Positions 33,802 to 42,037 of a stretch of 55,982 nucleotides of DNA are shown here, one piece after another. A program made the translations under genes and the position numbers. The notes beneath the pieces were generated by a model that saw only the letters and a list, made by a program, of their open reading frames with translations, was not told the DNA's origin and ran no database searches. Origin of the DNA: Candidatus Woesearchaeota archaeon (GTDB lineage: Archaea > Nanobdellota > Nanobdellia > Woesearchaeales > SM23-78); the NCBI GenBank assembly GCA_016935175.1, contig JAFGRK010000030.1:1-55982 (forward strand), written 5' to 3'. Each line of letters begins with the position of its first letter. The stretch's first letter is position 1.

Positions 33802-33977
33802 GCTAAAAACAAGCGCCAGGCTCGCATGATAGATGTCCTAAGTGATACCGAGCCACTCCGAGGTATGCAAATTTTAATTTGCATGCTCAAAAGCTTGCTT
33901 TTGTTTGGCCAGCCCCCCAGCTCAAATTAACCCCTCAACCTAGTATGCTCGCATAAATGGCGCTGCTTGTTTTTAGC
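33802..33977. repeat. Structured intergenic element C
   Basis: GCTAAAAACAAGCGCC (33802-33817) pairs with GGCGCTGCTTGTTTTTAGC (33959-33977), leaving a three-base bulge on the right arm. A second left-arm copy (GCCTAAAAACAAGCGC) lies at 33768-33783. Inside are GGCTCG/CGAGCC, ATGCAAATT/AATTTGCAT and a CAAAAGC-TT-GCTTTTG hairpin also seen in elements D, E and G. It fills most of the 391-bp gap between divergent gdhA and the DUF5679 gene. Confidence 0.6.
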
Positions 33978-34069
33978 CTTTTTACGAACAAATTAAGCAC
34001 AAAAATGGCAAACTTTATATACTCAGCACACAGAAAAGGACTTAATAATCATTTTTTGAGGTGATTGTA

Positions 34070-34210
34070 ATGGTAGAAGCATATTGCGTAAAATGCAAGA
34101 AGAAAGTCGAAGTCAAGGACGGTAAGGAAGTAATCAACAAGAGAGGCAGGAAGATGCTTAAGGGAAAATGCCCTAAGTGCAACACTACTGTGTGCAGGAT
34201 CCTTGGCTAA
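34070..34210 (+). CDS. DUF5679-like zinc mini-protein (46 aa)
   Basis: The ATG at 34070 follows GAGGTGATTGTA. The sequence has AYCVKCKKKVEVKDG at the start and KGKCPKCNTTVCRI near the end, giving the two CxxC pairs and the K(A/G)xCPxC signature of DUF5679. The family is small, putatively zinc-binding and widespread in archaea and some bacteria; function unknown. Confidence 0.8.
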   Translation: MVEAYCVKCKKKVEVKDGKEVINKRGRKMLKGKCPKCNTTVCRILG

Positions 34211-34305
34211 GGCTTTAGACATATTTTTATTTTTTTCTTTGCTTTTTTGGTTTTTCTCTATCAGAACGTAACTATAATCAGCTTGAAACTGAAGGTGGCA
34301 AAAAA

Positions 34306-34551
34306 ATGCTTTGGGAGCTATTAGCACTGGTCATTGTGGGAATCCTCGTAGTGCTTTTCTTCATGCTGGTGAAAAGGGTCATCGTACTGGCAATCAATAG
34401 CCTTATTGGGATTTTTGCATTGATAGGCTTCAACACACTTTTCGGGGCCAGCATTAATATAAACTTCTGGAGCGTTATCATAACTGCAATCGGCGGAATA
34501 TTTGGCTTCATCATCGTAGTGGCCCTTCACTATCTAGGCTTGGCTTTCTGA
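34306..34551 (+). CDS. BofA-like membrane protein
   Basis: This 81-aa protein has three hydrophobic segments and the BofA-family centre: INSLIGIFALIGFNTLF, then SININFWSVIITAIGGIFG. BofA in Bacillus regulates sigma-K processing; archaeal homologues are short membrane proteins of unknown role. It follows the DUF5679 gene on the same strand with a TATA-less 95-bp gap. Confidence 0.7.
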   Translation: MLWELLALVIVGILVVLFFMLVKRVIVLAINSLIGIFALIGFNTLFGASININFWSVIITAIGGIFGFIIVVALHYLGLAF

Positions 34552-34555
34552 ATAT

Positions 34556-34745
34556 TCAGGCGTGGCAAAATCATCTTGGCCAGTTCGCAAGCCAGCTTTT
34601 TGTATTGCCAAAGCTCCGAAGAAAAGCTGAGCCTTGCTGTTGGTGCCCAGTTCCTGGGCACTTCAAGAGCTTGCTCTTGTTATCCTATTCGTCCTTGCGC
34701 CGGGCTTGCTCACCTAAGCAGGCCAAGACGATGATTTTGCCCTGA
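34556..34745. repeat. Structured intergenic element D
   Basis: The arms pair in three blocks: TCAG/CTGA, GGCAAAATCAT/ATGATTTTGCC and CTTGGCC/GGCCAAG. A bulge (gcgt) on the left arm and a three-base bulge (acg) on the right lie on opposite sides of the 11-bp helix. Inside are GTGCCCAG/CTGGGCAC and a CAAGAGC/GCTCTTG hairpin. GCTTGCTCACCTAAGCAGG (34704-34722) matches element F in reverse complement at 18 of 19 bases. It fills a 244-bp gap. Confidence 0.65.
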
Positions 34746-34795
34746 AAAGCTGCCAAGCAAAAAATATTTATAACTCATCGCTCAATTATGCTAAT

Positions 34796-35116
34796 ATGAA
34801 AAAATTTCTTTTAAGGGTGTGCCTTGGGGATGCTGTTTATTTCAGCGCAGCAGCCTTTGCAGTGGTATGGCTGACCAATTTCTTGTATGAAAGGCTTAAC
34901 AAGACAACAGGTAGGATTAGCATAAGCGCGGCAGTCATGATAATGCTAAGCATAATCATTGTGTTATTCATAGTCACTGTAACGGACATACTTCTAAGGG
35001 AGCATGAAAAGGCAAGGATCAGGTTCAGGGAGCGATTAGTGGCAGTACTCCTGTTCATGCTCACATCAATAGCCATACTGGGATTGCTAGGCCTGCTATT
35101 CCTTGTGCCTGTGTAA
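34796..35116 (+). CDS. Three-helix membrane protein
   Basis: This 106-aa protein has helices near residues 10-30, 42-67 and 80-104 with a charged REHEKARIRFRER loop between the second and third. AATATTTATAAC lies about 25-30 nt before the ATG, suggesting a leaderless message. No family recognised. Confidence 0.55.
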   Translation: MKKFLLRVCLGDAVYFSAAAFAVVWLTNFLYERLNKTTGRISISAAVMIMLSIIIVLFIVTVTDILLREHEKARIRFRERLVAVLLFMLTSIAILGLLGLLFLVPV

Positions 35117-35142
35117 AAGAAATCTTGTAATAATCTTGGAAA

Positions 35143-37884
35143 TCATTGGCTTTTGCGCTTCTTGAGCTCAATCTTGGCAAGCACCATGTTGTGCATCCTC
35201 TTCAGGAAAGCCATCTTGTCCTCCATCTTCATGATGTCAGAATAGCCCATGAGCACGAGGTTGAAGGCAAAGGGGCTTGGGATGTCTGTGAAGGACTCCT
35301 TCACCTCAATATTGCCTTTCTCTATCTGCTCAATCACTTCTTGCGCATGCCTTATGTCCATCAAGTCCTCCAATACTTCCCTTCTAGCCTCTTCAAGTAT
35401 CGGGAACTCATTGCTTATCTTCCTGATAGCAGACAGCAGGATCCTTGAGCTGCTCTGCTGCTTGCCAACACTCTTAGTGTGCCCCTTATAGGAGCGCAAT
35501 ATCATAAGCGCCCTTGCTGCGCAGTGCCTGAAGCGCCTGTTAAGCACCTCTGTCTTGTCCAAGGCTATGCCCATAAGCCTGCGAAGGTCTTTGCTCTTTA
35601 TCATGCTAAAAGCCCTTGCTGCCTGGATGTTGCCAGGCATGGCCAGGTAAAACCCGTTATCAGTCACTCCCATCTCAACGTCCTTCTTGTTTATCTTTGA
35701 CACTGCAAAAGCCACAGCCCTGCTGAGCACGTCATTAGCCCTCCTGCCGAAAAGAGTGTGAAAGACTATCCTCTTTTGGCTTCCTTCTGACACATGCTCT
35801 ATGATTATCCTCTTGTCATGAGGTATCTCTGCAAAAGAGTATTGTTCCTTGAAGTACTCATAGATGCTGTTGGCGCTGTACTCATCAACATAGAGGTAGG
35901 AATGGATGAAGTCAAGCACATCCTTTTTCGCAGCATCATACCTTAGGTGCTCATCCATCAGCCTCCTGAACTTCTGTATCTCCATTGCCAGGTCAAAGCT
36001 CAAGGGCAGCATCTCACTGTACCATGAAGGCACTGTAGGAGGCCTGTTAGAGGTAGCTCTCACATAAGCAGTCATGCCCTTGGTATGCTGGAACTCATAA
36101 GTGTTGCCTCCTAGCACGAATATGTCTCTTTTGCGCAGCCTTTCAAGAAAAGGCTCTGCAATGTAGCCTATTAGGTGGTTGTCAATCTTGACCTTGATGT
36201 TAGTCTCATCAGGGATAGTGCCAATATTAGTCATGTAAATTACGCGAGTCATCTTTCCGCGCTTGCCTACCATGTCTGTCTGAGGGTCATACCATATCTT
36301 GCCATAGACATTCCTGTCCTCAAGGCTTGCGTACTCCCCTGCAAGGTAGCTTATGATTTCCTTGAACCTAGTCCTGTCAAGGCTATGGAAGTTATAGCTT
36401 CCCCTGACTATATCAAGTATGTCATTAAGCGGTCTTTGCTCTTCCAATGCCAAGCCAAGCACTTGCTGGGCTAATACATCAAGGCAGTTCAATGGTATGT
36501 CTATCTTGTCAATCTTCTTCTCAAGAGCAGCCTTTAGCAGCACGCTGCACTCTACCATGTCATCCCTATCCATGACTATTATCCTTCCCATAGCCTTGTC
36601 ATGGAGCTTGTGCCCGCTCCTACCAATCCTCTGCAAAGCCCTGGCAACGCTCTTTGGGCTTCCCAGCAGGATGACAAGATCAATGTAGCCTATATCTATT
36701 CCCAGCTCAAGGCTTGTAGATGACACTACCACTTTCAGCTCTCCTTTCTTAAGCTTCTCCTCAACATTAAGCCTGTGCTCCTTGCTAAGGCTGCCGTGAT
36801 GGGCGCCTATCAGGCTGGTGTAGCCGCCAACATCAGTGCCTGCAGTGCCTGTGCTTGAATCTGCCACATCAGCAACATCTTCATCATCGTCATCATCAGC
36901 ACCTTTGCTAGCCAATCTTTTCTCAACAAGGCTCTCATCCTTCACATCCTCAATCTTAGTATAATTCTTAGGGAACCTTTCCTTAAGGTGGTGCACAACC
37001 CTCTCTGTTGCGCTTCTTGTGTTAGTGAATATAAGCGTCGTCCTATGGGCTTGGACTAATTGGTCAATAAGCTTGTAAGTCTCAGTGCTTATCTCATCAT
37101 AAGTTGCATTAACCAGGTTCTTAACAGGGCTGAGCACTTTAAGGTCTAATTGCTTCACAAAGCTAACATCAACTATCTTGCAATCCCTGGGCTTGCCTTT
37201 GCTAACATCAAAGCCTACCAGGAACTTAGCTACTTCCTCAAGAGGGGCTACTGTTGCTGAGAGCCCAATCCTTGTGAAAGCGCTGCCTTGCTGCAGCCTC
37301 TCAAGGCTAAGGGAAAGATGGGCTCCTCGCTTGCTGCTAGCCAAGGCGTGAATCTCGTCAACAACGCACCACTCCACCTGCTTGAGCTTCTCCCTGAACT
37401 TGATAGTAGTGAGCATGATGGCAAAGCTCTCAGGAGTGGTTATAAGTATGTGAGGGGGCTTTCTTAGCATGGCTGATTTGGCGCTTGCAGAAGTGTCACC
37501 AGTCCTGACACCTACGCGCAAGCTAAGCTTTTTCCCTGCAAATGCTTCCATCTCAGCCAAAGGCTCAAGAAGGTTTCTTGAGATGTCATTAGCCAAGGCT
37601 TTGAGAGGGCTTATGTAGATGCAGTAAACCTTGTCCTCAAGCAAGCCATGCTCTGACAATCCTACCAGCTCATTGATTATGGCAAGGAAAGCGCTCAGGG
37701 TCTTGCCGCTGCCAGTAGGGCTGCTGATAAGCGTGTTGATGCGGCTATGCACATTAAGGATTGCGAACTTTTGCGGAGGGGCAAAGCCCTTGAACTTTTG
37801 CAAGAACCATTCCTTGACAAGAGGATGCATGCTCTTGATTATGTCCTCGTCCTTGTAAGGCTTTGCCATGAATTCAATTGCCAT
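35143..37884 (-). CDS. lhr: Lhr-type ATP-dependent DNA helicase
   Basis: This 913-aa superfamily 2 helicase shows SSPTGSGKTLSAF (motif I), YISPLKALANDI (Ia), VDEIHALASSKRG (II), IGLSATV (III), STSLELGIDIG and ALQRIGRSGHKLHDK (V-VI), then the winged-helix and ratchet region, as in Lhr. Lhr unwinds DNA and DNA:RNA and is tied to repair. An acidic insertion, KGADDDDDEDVADVAD near residue 335, interrupts the region before motif IV/V. The ATG 37884 lies about 29 nt after TTTATAAATA, so the message is probably leaderless; an upstream in-frame TTG is less likely. Confidence 0.9.
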   Translation of the reverse strand: MAIEFMAKPYKDEDIIKSMHPLVKEWFLQKFKGFAPPQKFAILNVHSRINTLISSPTGSGKTLSAFLAIINELVGLSEHGLLEDKVYCIYISPLKALANDISRNLLEPLAEMEAFAGKKLSLRVGVRTGDTSASAKSAMLRKPPHILITTPESFAIMLTTIKFREKLKQVEWCVVDEIHALASSKRGAHLSLSLERLQQGSAFTRIGLSATVAPLEEVAKFLVGFDVSKGKPRDCKIVDVSFVKQLDLKVLSPVKNLVNATYDEISTETYKLIDQLVQAHRTTLIFTNTRSATERVVHHLKERFPKNYTKIEDVKDESLVEKRLASKGADDDDDEDVADVADSSTGTAGTDVGGYTSLIGAHHGSLSKEHRLNVEEKLKKGELKVVVSSTSLELGIDIGYIDLVILLGSPKSVARALQRIGRSGHKLHDKAMGRIIVMDRDDMVECSVLLKAALEKKIDKIDIPLNCLDVLAQQVLGLALEEQRPLNDILDIVRGSYNFHSLDRTRFKEIISYLAGEYASLEDRNVYGKIWYDPQTDMVGKRGKMTRVIYMTNIGTIPDETNIKVKIDNHLIGYIAEPFLERLRKRDIFVLGGNTYEFQHTKGMTAYVRATSNRPPTVPSWYSEMLPLSFDLAMEIQKFRRLMDEHLRYDAAKKDVLDFIHSYLYVDEYSANSIYEYFKEQYSFAEIPHDKRIIIEHVSEGSQKRIVFHTLFGRRANDVLSRAVAFAVSKINKKDVEMGVTDNGFYLAMPGNIQAARAFSMIKSKDLRRLMGIALDKTEVLNRRFRHCAARALMILRSYKGHTKSVGKQQSSSRILLSAIRKISNEFPILEEARREVLEDLMDIRHAQEVIEQIEKGNIEVKESFTDIPSPFAFNLVLMGYSDIMKMEDKMAFLKRMHNMVLAKIELKKRKSQ

Positions 37885-37967
37885 GCCATTGCAGAACAAG
37901 GGGTTATTTATAAAAAATGTGGAAGTGGAGTCATTGCCTTTGGAAAATAATGCTAATAAGATTAAAT

Positions 37968-38071
37968 GAAAAAAGCCAAGACCGTCGGTGCCTGCTTATG
38001 CAACTCAAAAGCTTTTTGCTTTTGTTGTGCATGGCCCGGCGAGCGAATGCGAGCAGGGCTTGGCTTTTTTC
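37968..38071. repeat. Structured intergenic element G
   Basis: Arms GAAAAAAGCCAAG (37968-37980) and CTTGGCTTTTTTC (38059-38071) are perfect inverted repeats of 13 bp. Inside are a long hairpin TGCAAC...CAAAAGC-TTTTT-GCTTTTG...GTTGTGCA and GCCCGGCGAGCGAATGCGAG next to the right arm. It lies in the 407-bp gap between divergent lhr and the 54-aa zinc protein; the rest of that gap shows no gene. Confidence 0.6.
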
Positions 38072-38291
38072 TCAACGCGCCCTTGAAAATATAATAACAT
38101 TTAAAAACTTGTAGTGCTTAACCATGTTTGGAGGGTGGGAGAGCAAGAAGGATTTTTCAAGTTCTCATACCAAATGTAATCACCGTTGCAAGCTTGGTTT
38201 GGTGCAAGAAAAACACCAGCTCTCCCTCTCCCATTCATATTCATACCGGATGATTGAAAGATGCCAGGATAAAAAGAAGGTGAAAATCAAG

Positions 38292-38456
38292 ATGACCAAG
38301 TGTCGTATTTGTGGAGTGGAGTTCACAGGTGAAACCGGATCAATAGTCATGTGCAAGCACCACTGCGGTAATGTCCATCTGGGCTGCTGCATTGACTGCT
38401 GCAGCTGGGACAGGAAGCCCTGCGACCATTCAATAGGAATATTTGAGAAAGTCTAG
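38292..38456 (+). CDS. Cys/His-rich small protein (54 aa)
   Basis: The proposed start gives MTKCRICGVEFTGETG, followed by a central MCKHHCGNVHLGCCIDCC and RKPCDHS. Ten cysteines and four or five histidines suggest two zinc sites. The frame is open upstream without recognisable coding character; AAGGTG lies 12 nt before the ATG. No family recognised. Confidence 0.55.
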   Translation: MTKCRICGVEFTGETGSIVMCKHHCGNVHLGCCIDCCSWDRKPCDHSIGIFEKV

Positions 38457-38502
38457 AAAGGAAAAAACTGCTTAAGAAATTTCTTATCACTATAATGACG
38501 TA

Positions 38503-40314
38503 TCACAACCCTATATTCTTTATTATTATCTCTGGATTGAACTCTGTCAGGTCTTCGTAGCGCTGGCCTGTTCCCAGGTAGATTATGGGCTTGCCTGTAA
38601 CATAGCTGACACTCACAGCTGCTCCTCCTTTCTCGTCCACGTCCGCCTTGGCCAGGACTATGGCATCAATGCCTACTGCCTCGTTGAAGAGCTTGGCCTG
38701 CTCTACGCAGTCATTGCCTGTTATGCTCTCACCCACGAATATCTTGAGGTCTGGCTTGTTCACCCTTACCAGCTTCTTGAGCTCATTCATCAGGTTATCA
38801 TTTGAGTGCAGCCTTCCTGCAGTGTCTATCATCACAACATCAACTTCTTTTGACTGGGCATGCCTGATTGCGTCAAAGGCCACTGCTGCTGGATCTGACT
38901 CATAGTCATGCCTTATCATCTTGATGCCTAGCTTGTCTGCGTGCTCTTGCAACTGCTGTATGGCTGCTGCCCTGAAAGTATCGCTTGCAGCGAACACAAC
39001 TGACAGGTTATTCTTTTGGATGAGGCTTGCGACCTTGGCCATGGTCGTGGTCTTGCCGCTGCCATTCACCCCTATGAACGCAATGATGTAAGGCTTGTCC
39101 TTTTTCTTTTTTATCTCTGCCATCAGGTTAAGGTGATTGCCTACGAAAAGGCTTTTTATTGAGTCTCTAAGAGAGTCCTCGATTATCTCATCAACTTTCT
39201 TCCTGGTCATCTTGCCTGCTGTGAGCTCTTTCTTTAAGTCCTGCCTTATCTTCTCAATGACCTCTACTGCGACGTTGTTCTCCATGAGAACGACTTCCAG
39301 CTCCCAGAACAATTGCTCGAACTTCTCCTCAGAAAGCTTGACAGTGGTGAAGGTCTCCTTTATCCTCTTGAAAAAGCCTTTCTTCTCTTCCGGCTTTTCT
39401 TCAGGCTTCTTTTCAGGCTCCTCCTGGTCTTCTTCAGCAATAGGCTTCTCAATAGGCTTCTTAACAGGCTTCTCAACAGGTTCATCAAGAGGCTCCTTTT
39501 CAACAACAGGCTTTTCTGCTAGCTCATCCGCAGACTTGGCCACCTCCTTTTTTGGCTTTGCCTCTGGCTTTTTCTCCGTAGGCTTCTCCTTCTTGCCAAA
39601 CAGCTTCTTGAATAATGATTTTTTTTCAGGAGCCTTTTCCTCTTCAAGAGCAAGGGGCTTTTCAAGCTCAGCAGCCTCTTCCTCCTCCTTGACTTCCCTA
39701 ATCTCCTTGTCGAACTCTTCCTTTATCCCTTTTATTTCTTCCTCAATCTCCTGCTCAGTCTTGTCCTTTTCCTTCTTCTCTTCCTCAACGCCAGCAATCT
39801 CTTCCTCAAACCCCTCTTTAATCTCTTTTATCTCCTCTTCAATCTCAACAGGAGTCTTATCTTTCTCGACTTCCCTTATTTCCTCCTCGAACTCCTCTTT
39901 GATTCCCCTAATCTCTTCCTCAATCTCGCGCTCAGCCTCCTCTTCGGGCTTTTCCTCGATCACTAGCTCTTCGACTTTCTCTTCCTTCACAGGCTCAGGC
40001 TCAGGCTCCTTTTCCTCTGGCTCTTCAGCTGATTCTTGACCTGGCAGTTCTTGTGCTGGCTCTTCAGCTTCTCCTTCTGCAGGCTCAAAAATCTCTTCAG
40101 GCTCCTCCTGGTCCTCTTCAGCAATAGGCTTCTCAATAGGCTTCTTAACAGGTTCATCAACAGGCTTCTTTTCAGGAGCAGGCTTTTCTACTGGCTTTTG
40201 CTCTACAGGCTTGGCTACTTCTTTCACTTCCTCTTTTATCTCTGCCTCTTCCTCAACCTTTTTCGAAAAGATAGAAACTGCTTTCTTTAGTTTTTCCTTA
40301 AGGAACTTGAACAT
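38503..40314 (-). CDS. ftsY: Signal recognition particle receptor FtsY
   Basis: The C-terminal NG GTPase (about residues 320-603) is standard: an N-domain helix bundle, then GVNGSGKTT (P loop, about 414-422), DTFRAAAIQQL, DTAGR (near 496), AKADVDEKGG and GTGQRYEDL. FtsY receives SRP-ribosome complexes at the membrane. The N-terminal 300 residues are a Glu/Lys/Pro-rich low-complexity region in which a block reading KKPIEKPIAEEDQEEPE occurs twice (near 60 and near 290). Archaeal FtsY usually has only a short acidic lead, so this is long for the family. It is followed upstream by pfdA on the same strand. Confidence 0.92.
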   Translation of the reverse strand: MFKFLKEKLKKAVSIFSKKVEEEAEIKEEVKEVAKPVEQKPVEKPAPEKKPVDEPVKKPIEKPIAEEDQEEPEEIFEPAEGEAEEPAQELPGQESAEEPEEKEPEPEPVKEEKVEELVIEEKPEEEAEREIEEEIRGIKEEFEEEIREVEKDKTPVEIEEEIKEIKEGFEEEIAGVEEEKKEKDKTEQEIEEEIKGIKEEFDKEIREVKEEEEAAELEKPLALEEEKAPEKKSLFKKLFGKKEKPTEKKPEAKPKKEVAKSADELAEKPVVEKEPLDEPVEKPVKKPIEKPIAEEDQEEPEKKPEEKPEEKKGFFKRIKETFTTVKLSEEKFEQLFWELEVVLMENNVAVEVIEKIRQDLKKELTAGKMTRKKVDEIIEDSLRDSIKSLFVGNHLNLMAEIKKKKDKPYIIAFIGVNGSGKTTTMAKVASLIQKNNLSVVFAASDTFRAAAIQQLQEHADKLGIKMIRHDYESDPAAVAFDAIRHAQSKEVDVVMIDTAGRLHSNDNLMNELKKLVRVNKPDLKIFVGESITGNDCVEQAKLFNEAVGIDAIVLAKADVDEKGGAAVSVSYVTGKPIIYLGTGQRYEDLTEFNPEIIIKNIGL

Positions 40315-40341
40315 GGATTAGCCTCTTGCCTCTTTTTTGCT

Positions 40342-40782
40342 TTAAGCCTGCAGTTCCTCAGCGTGCTTCATGAGCTCTTCTAGCTTGGCCATGGTGTCGC
40401 TTCGGTACTGGGCTATCTCTGATTCCTGTGACTCAAGCATCTTTATAGCGTCAGGTATTGGCTTGGTGACTACTGTTCCTGCGCCCACATTCACCCTTAC
40501 TTCCTTGTTATCCTCCAGCTTGGCATGGACGAAGATGCCGTTGGAGATGGGCGCTAGCAATGTGTCCCCTTTCTTCAGCCCAGAGAGCTCGTTCAAGGCA
40601 GAGACTATGTTCCGTATCTCAGCCAGCTGCTGGTCAAACACCTGCAGGTATTGCTGGAGCTGCTTTGACTGTTGCTCAATCATCTGCAGCTGGAAGTATT
40701 TTTCCTGCATTGACTTGGACTCATCAGCCTTTTCCTTGCCATACTTTTCTGTGCTCTCTTCATTAGCTTTCTTTTTAGCCAT
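40342..40782 (-). CDS. pfdA: Prefoldin alpha subunit
   Basis: The start at 40782 gives 146 aa beginning MAKKKANEE. Two coiled-coil arms (MQEKYFQLQMIEQQSKQLQQ and SQESEIAQYRSDTMAKLEEL) flank the beta-hairpin core LLAPISNGIFVHAKL...VNVGAGTVV, as in archaeal prefoldin alpha. The hexameric chaperone captures unfolded proteins and passes them to the thermosome. It lies 27 bp upstream of ftsY. TTTTAAAC about 25-35 nt upstream is the likely promoter. Confidence 0.9.
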   Translation of the reverse strand: MAKKKANEESTEKYGKEKADESKSMQEKYFQLQMIEQQSKQLQQYLQVFDQQLAEIRNIVSALNELSGLKKGDTLLAPISNGIFVHAKLEDNKEVRVNVGAGTVVTKPIPDAIKMLESQESEIAQYRSDTMAKLEELMKHAEELQA

Positions 40783-40835
40783 TTCATAAGAAAAGAAAAG
40801 ATGAGTGTTTAAAAGGTTTATTATTCTTGAAGTCA

Positions 40836-40969
40836 AATTGAAAAGTTCGTTCTGTGCCTGCTTGGGTGAGCAAGCTGGTTAAACTCGTAAGACAAGCCAG
40901 TTACTTTTTCCTTTGGAAAATGAGGAAGCTAGAAAAAGGCGCAGCGAACTGGCACAGAACTTTTCAATT
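40836..40969. repeat. Structured intergenic element F
   Basis: AATTGAAAAGTTC-gttc-TGTGCC (40836-40858) pairs with GGCACAGAACTTTTCAATT (40951-40969); the left arm carries a four-base insertion. Inside, CCTGCTTGGGTGAGCAAGC (40857-40875) matches element D in reverse complement at 18 of 19 bases, and CTTTTTCC...CTAGAAAAAG forms another stem. It lies between tandem minus-strand scpA and pfdA and ends 3 bp from the scpA stop. Confidence 0.65.
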
Positions 40970-40971
40970 GC

Positions 40972-41823
40972 TTATTCAGCCGGCTTAAGCTCTTGTGGAG
41001 AAGGAAGCTCTATAACCCCGTGCTTCAACAAGTCTATCTCTATCTCTCCAAAGTGGATTTCCTGGCACATGTCGACTTTTCTTTGGTTCTCCAGGTGAAG
41101 GAGGGGTATGAAGGTGAATACCTTGTCCTCTTTTGATTCAGAGGGTATGAGCTCGCTGAAGGTCAATCTTTTGCATTGTTCTGATTCTTGGCTTTTATAG
41201 TATGATTCCACTTTTTGGTAAGTGCCCTGGATTAGCTCACCCATGTCAACTACGTTCTCAGGCATCCTTATCTTGACCTTAGGCTCGACATATATAGGCC
41301 TTCTGCTCTCAACCTCAAGTGCTTTTTCCAGTGCTTCTATCAAGTCATAAACTGAGACTTTCCTTTTCCTTGGCTGGGGAGTCCTGGGCATCAATCCTTT
41401 TATTGGCTCGCGCTCCCTTCTTCCTTGCTCTTCTGGCAATTCTTCTAGCAGTTCTCCTGGATCATCCACTGATGACATTAGGCTGTCAAGTGCCAGTATA
41501 TCTTCATCCACTAGCTTGTTGGACTTAAGCTTGAGCAGTATGGCACATGCAAGCACTACTTTGCCGCTTATCCTGAAGTCCATCTCCCTGAGCTTTTTAA
41601 GCATGCCAAGGAATTTCTGCGAGAGCATTGAGATGTCAATATCCCAAGGGTCCATGCCTTCGCTCTTGACTAAGTCATAGATAATGTTCTGCCAAGTAAG
41701 CTCGTCCTCATTGAATAATATGCTGAATATCCTTTCCTGAGTAGCTCCAGATTCTGATGATAAAAAATCCATATCAGTATGGGGTTTAGGTATACCAATA
41801 TTTAAATTTTCCGATTTATCCAT
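40972..41823 (-). CDS. scpA: Segregation and condensation protein ScpA
   Basis: The ATG at 41823 follows AGAGGTTTCA. The 283-aa kleisin has the SMC-binding N-terminal helices (ERIFSILFNEDELTWQNII, KSEGMDPWDIDISMLSQKF), the mid-region KVVLACAILLKLKSNKL and the C-terminal FIPLLHLENQRKVDMCQEIHF with IEID, the winged-helix end. ScpA closes the SMC ring for chromosome compaction. No smc or scpB gene adjoins it here. GAACTTT of element F overlaps its 3' flank. Confidence 0.88.
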   Translation of the reverse strand: MDKSENLNIGIPKPHTDMDFLSSESGATQERIFSILFNEDELTWQNIIYDLVKSEGMDPWDIDISMLSQKFLGMLKKLREMDFRISGKVVLACAILLKLKSNKLVDEDILALDSLMSSVDDPGELLEELPEEQGRREREPIKGLMPRTPQPRKRKVSVYDLIEALEKALEVESRRPIYVEPKVKIRMPENVVDMGELIQGTYQKVESYYKSQESEQCKRLTFSELIPSESKEDKVFTFIPLLHLENQRKVDMCQEIHFGEIEIDLLKHGVIELPSPQELKPAE

Positions 41824-41894
41824 TGAAACCTCTTGAAGAGCGCTGAGAATTAGAAAGCTTTTTAAAAACCTTATGAATAATACGGCCATGCACT

Positions 41895-42027
41895 GGGCCC
41901 GTGGTCTAGCGGCTTAACCTTTTTAGCAAGAAAAGGTTCTGCAGATGATACCGCCTTTACACGGCGTAGATCGCCGGTTCGATAAGCTTTTTGCAAGCCA
42001 GAAGCTACGAAAGTCCGGCCGGGCCCA
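41895..42027 (+). tRNA. tRNA-Val (UAC) with D-loop and T-loop introns
   Basis: Acceptor GGGCCCG (41895-41901) pairs with CGGGCCC (42020-42026); discriminator A at 42027. Intron 1 is 41915-41944 (30 nt) in the D loop: central helix GCGG/CTGC, bulges CTT and AGA, and a perfect 8-bp inner stem AACCTTTT/AAAAGGTT. Intron 2 is 41984-42013 (30 nt) at T-loop 59/60: central helix TTCG/CGAA with bulges ATA and AGT. The anticodon loop TTTACAC (TAC) is uninterrupted; the stem CCGCC/GGCGT has a C:U mismatch at 27:43. The T loop splices to TTCGATT and the mature tRNA is 73 nt. Confidence 0.85.
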
Positions 42028-42037
42028 TTCTAATACC

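Noticed and set aside
34049-34327. Minus-strand frame over the DUF5679 gene
   Set aside because: The plus-strand 46-aa zinc protein with a strong ribosome binding site explains this segment.
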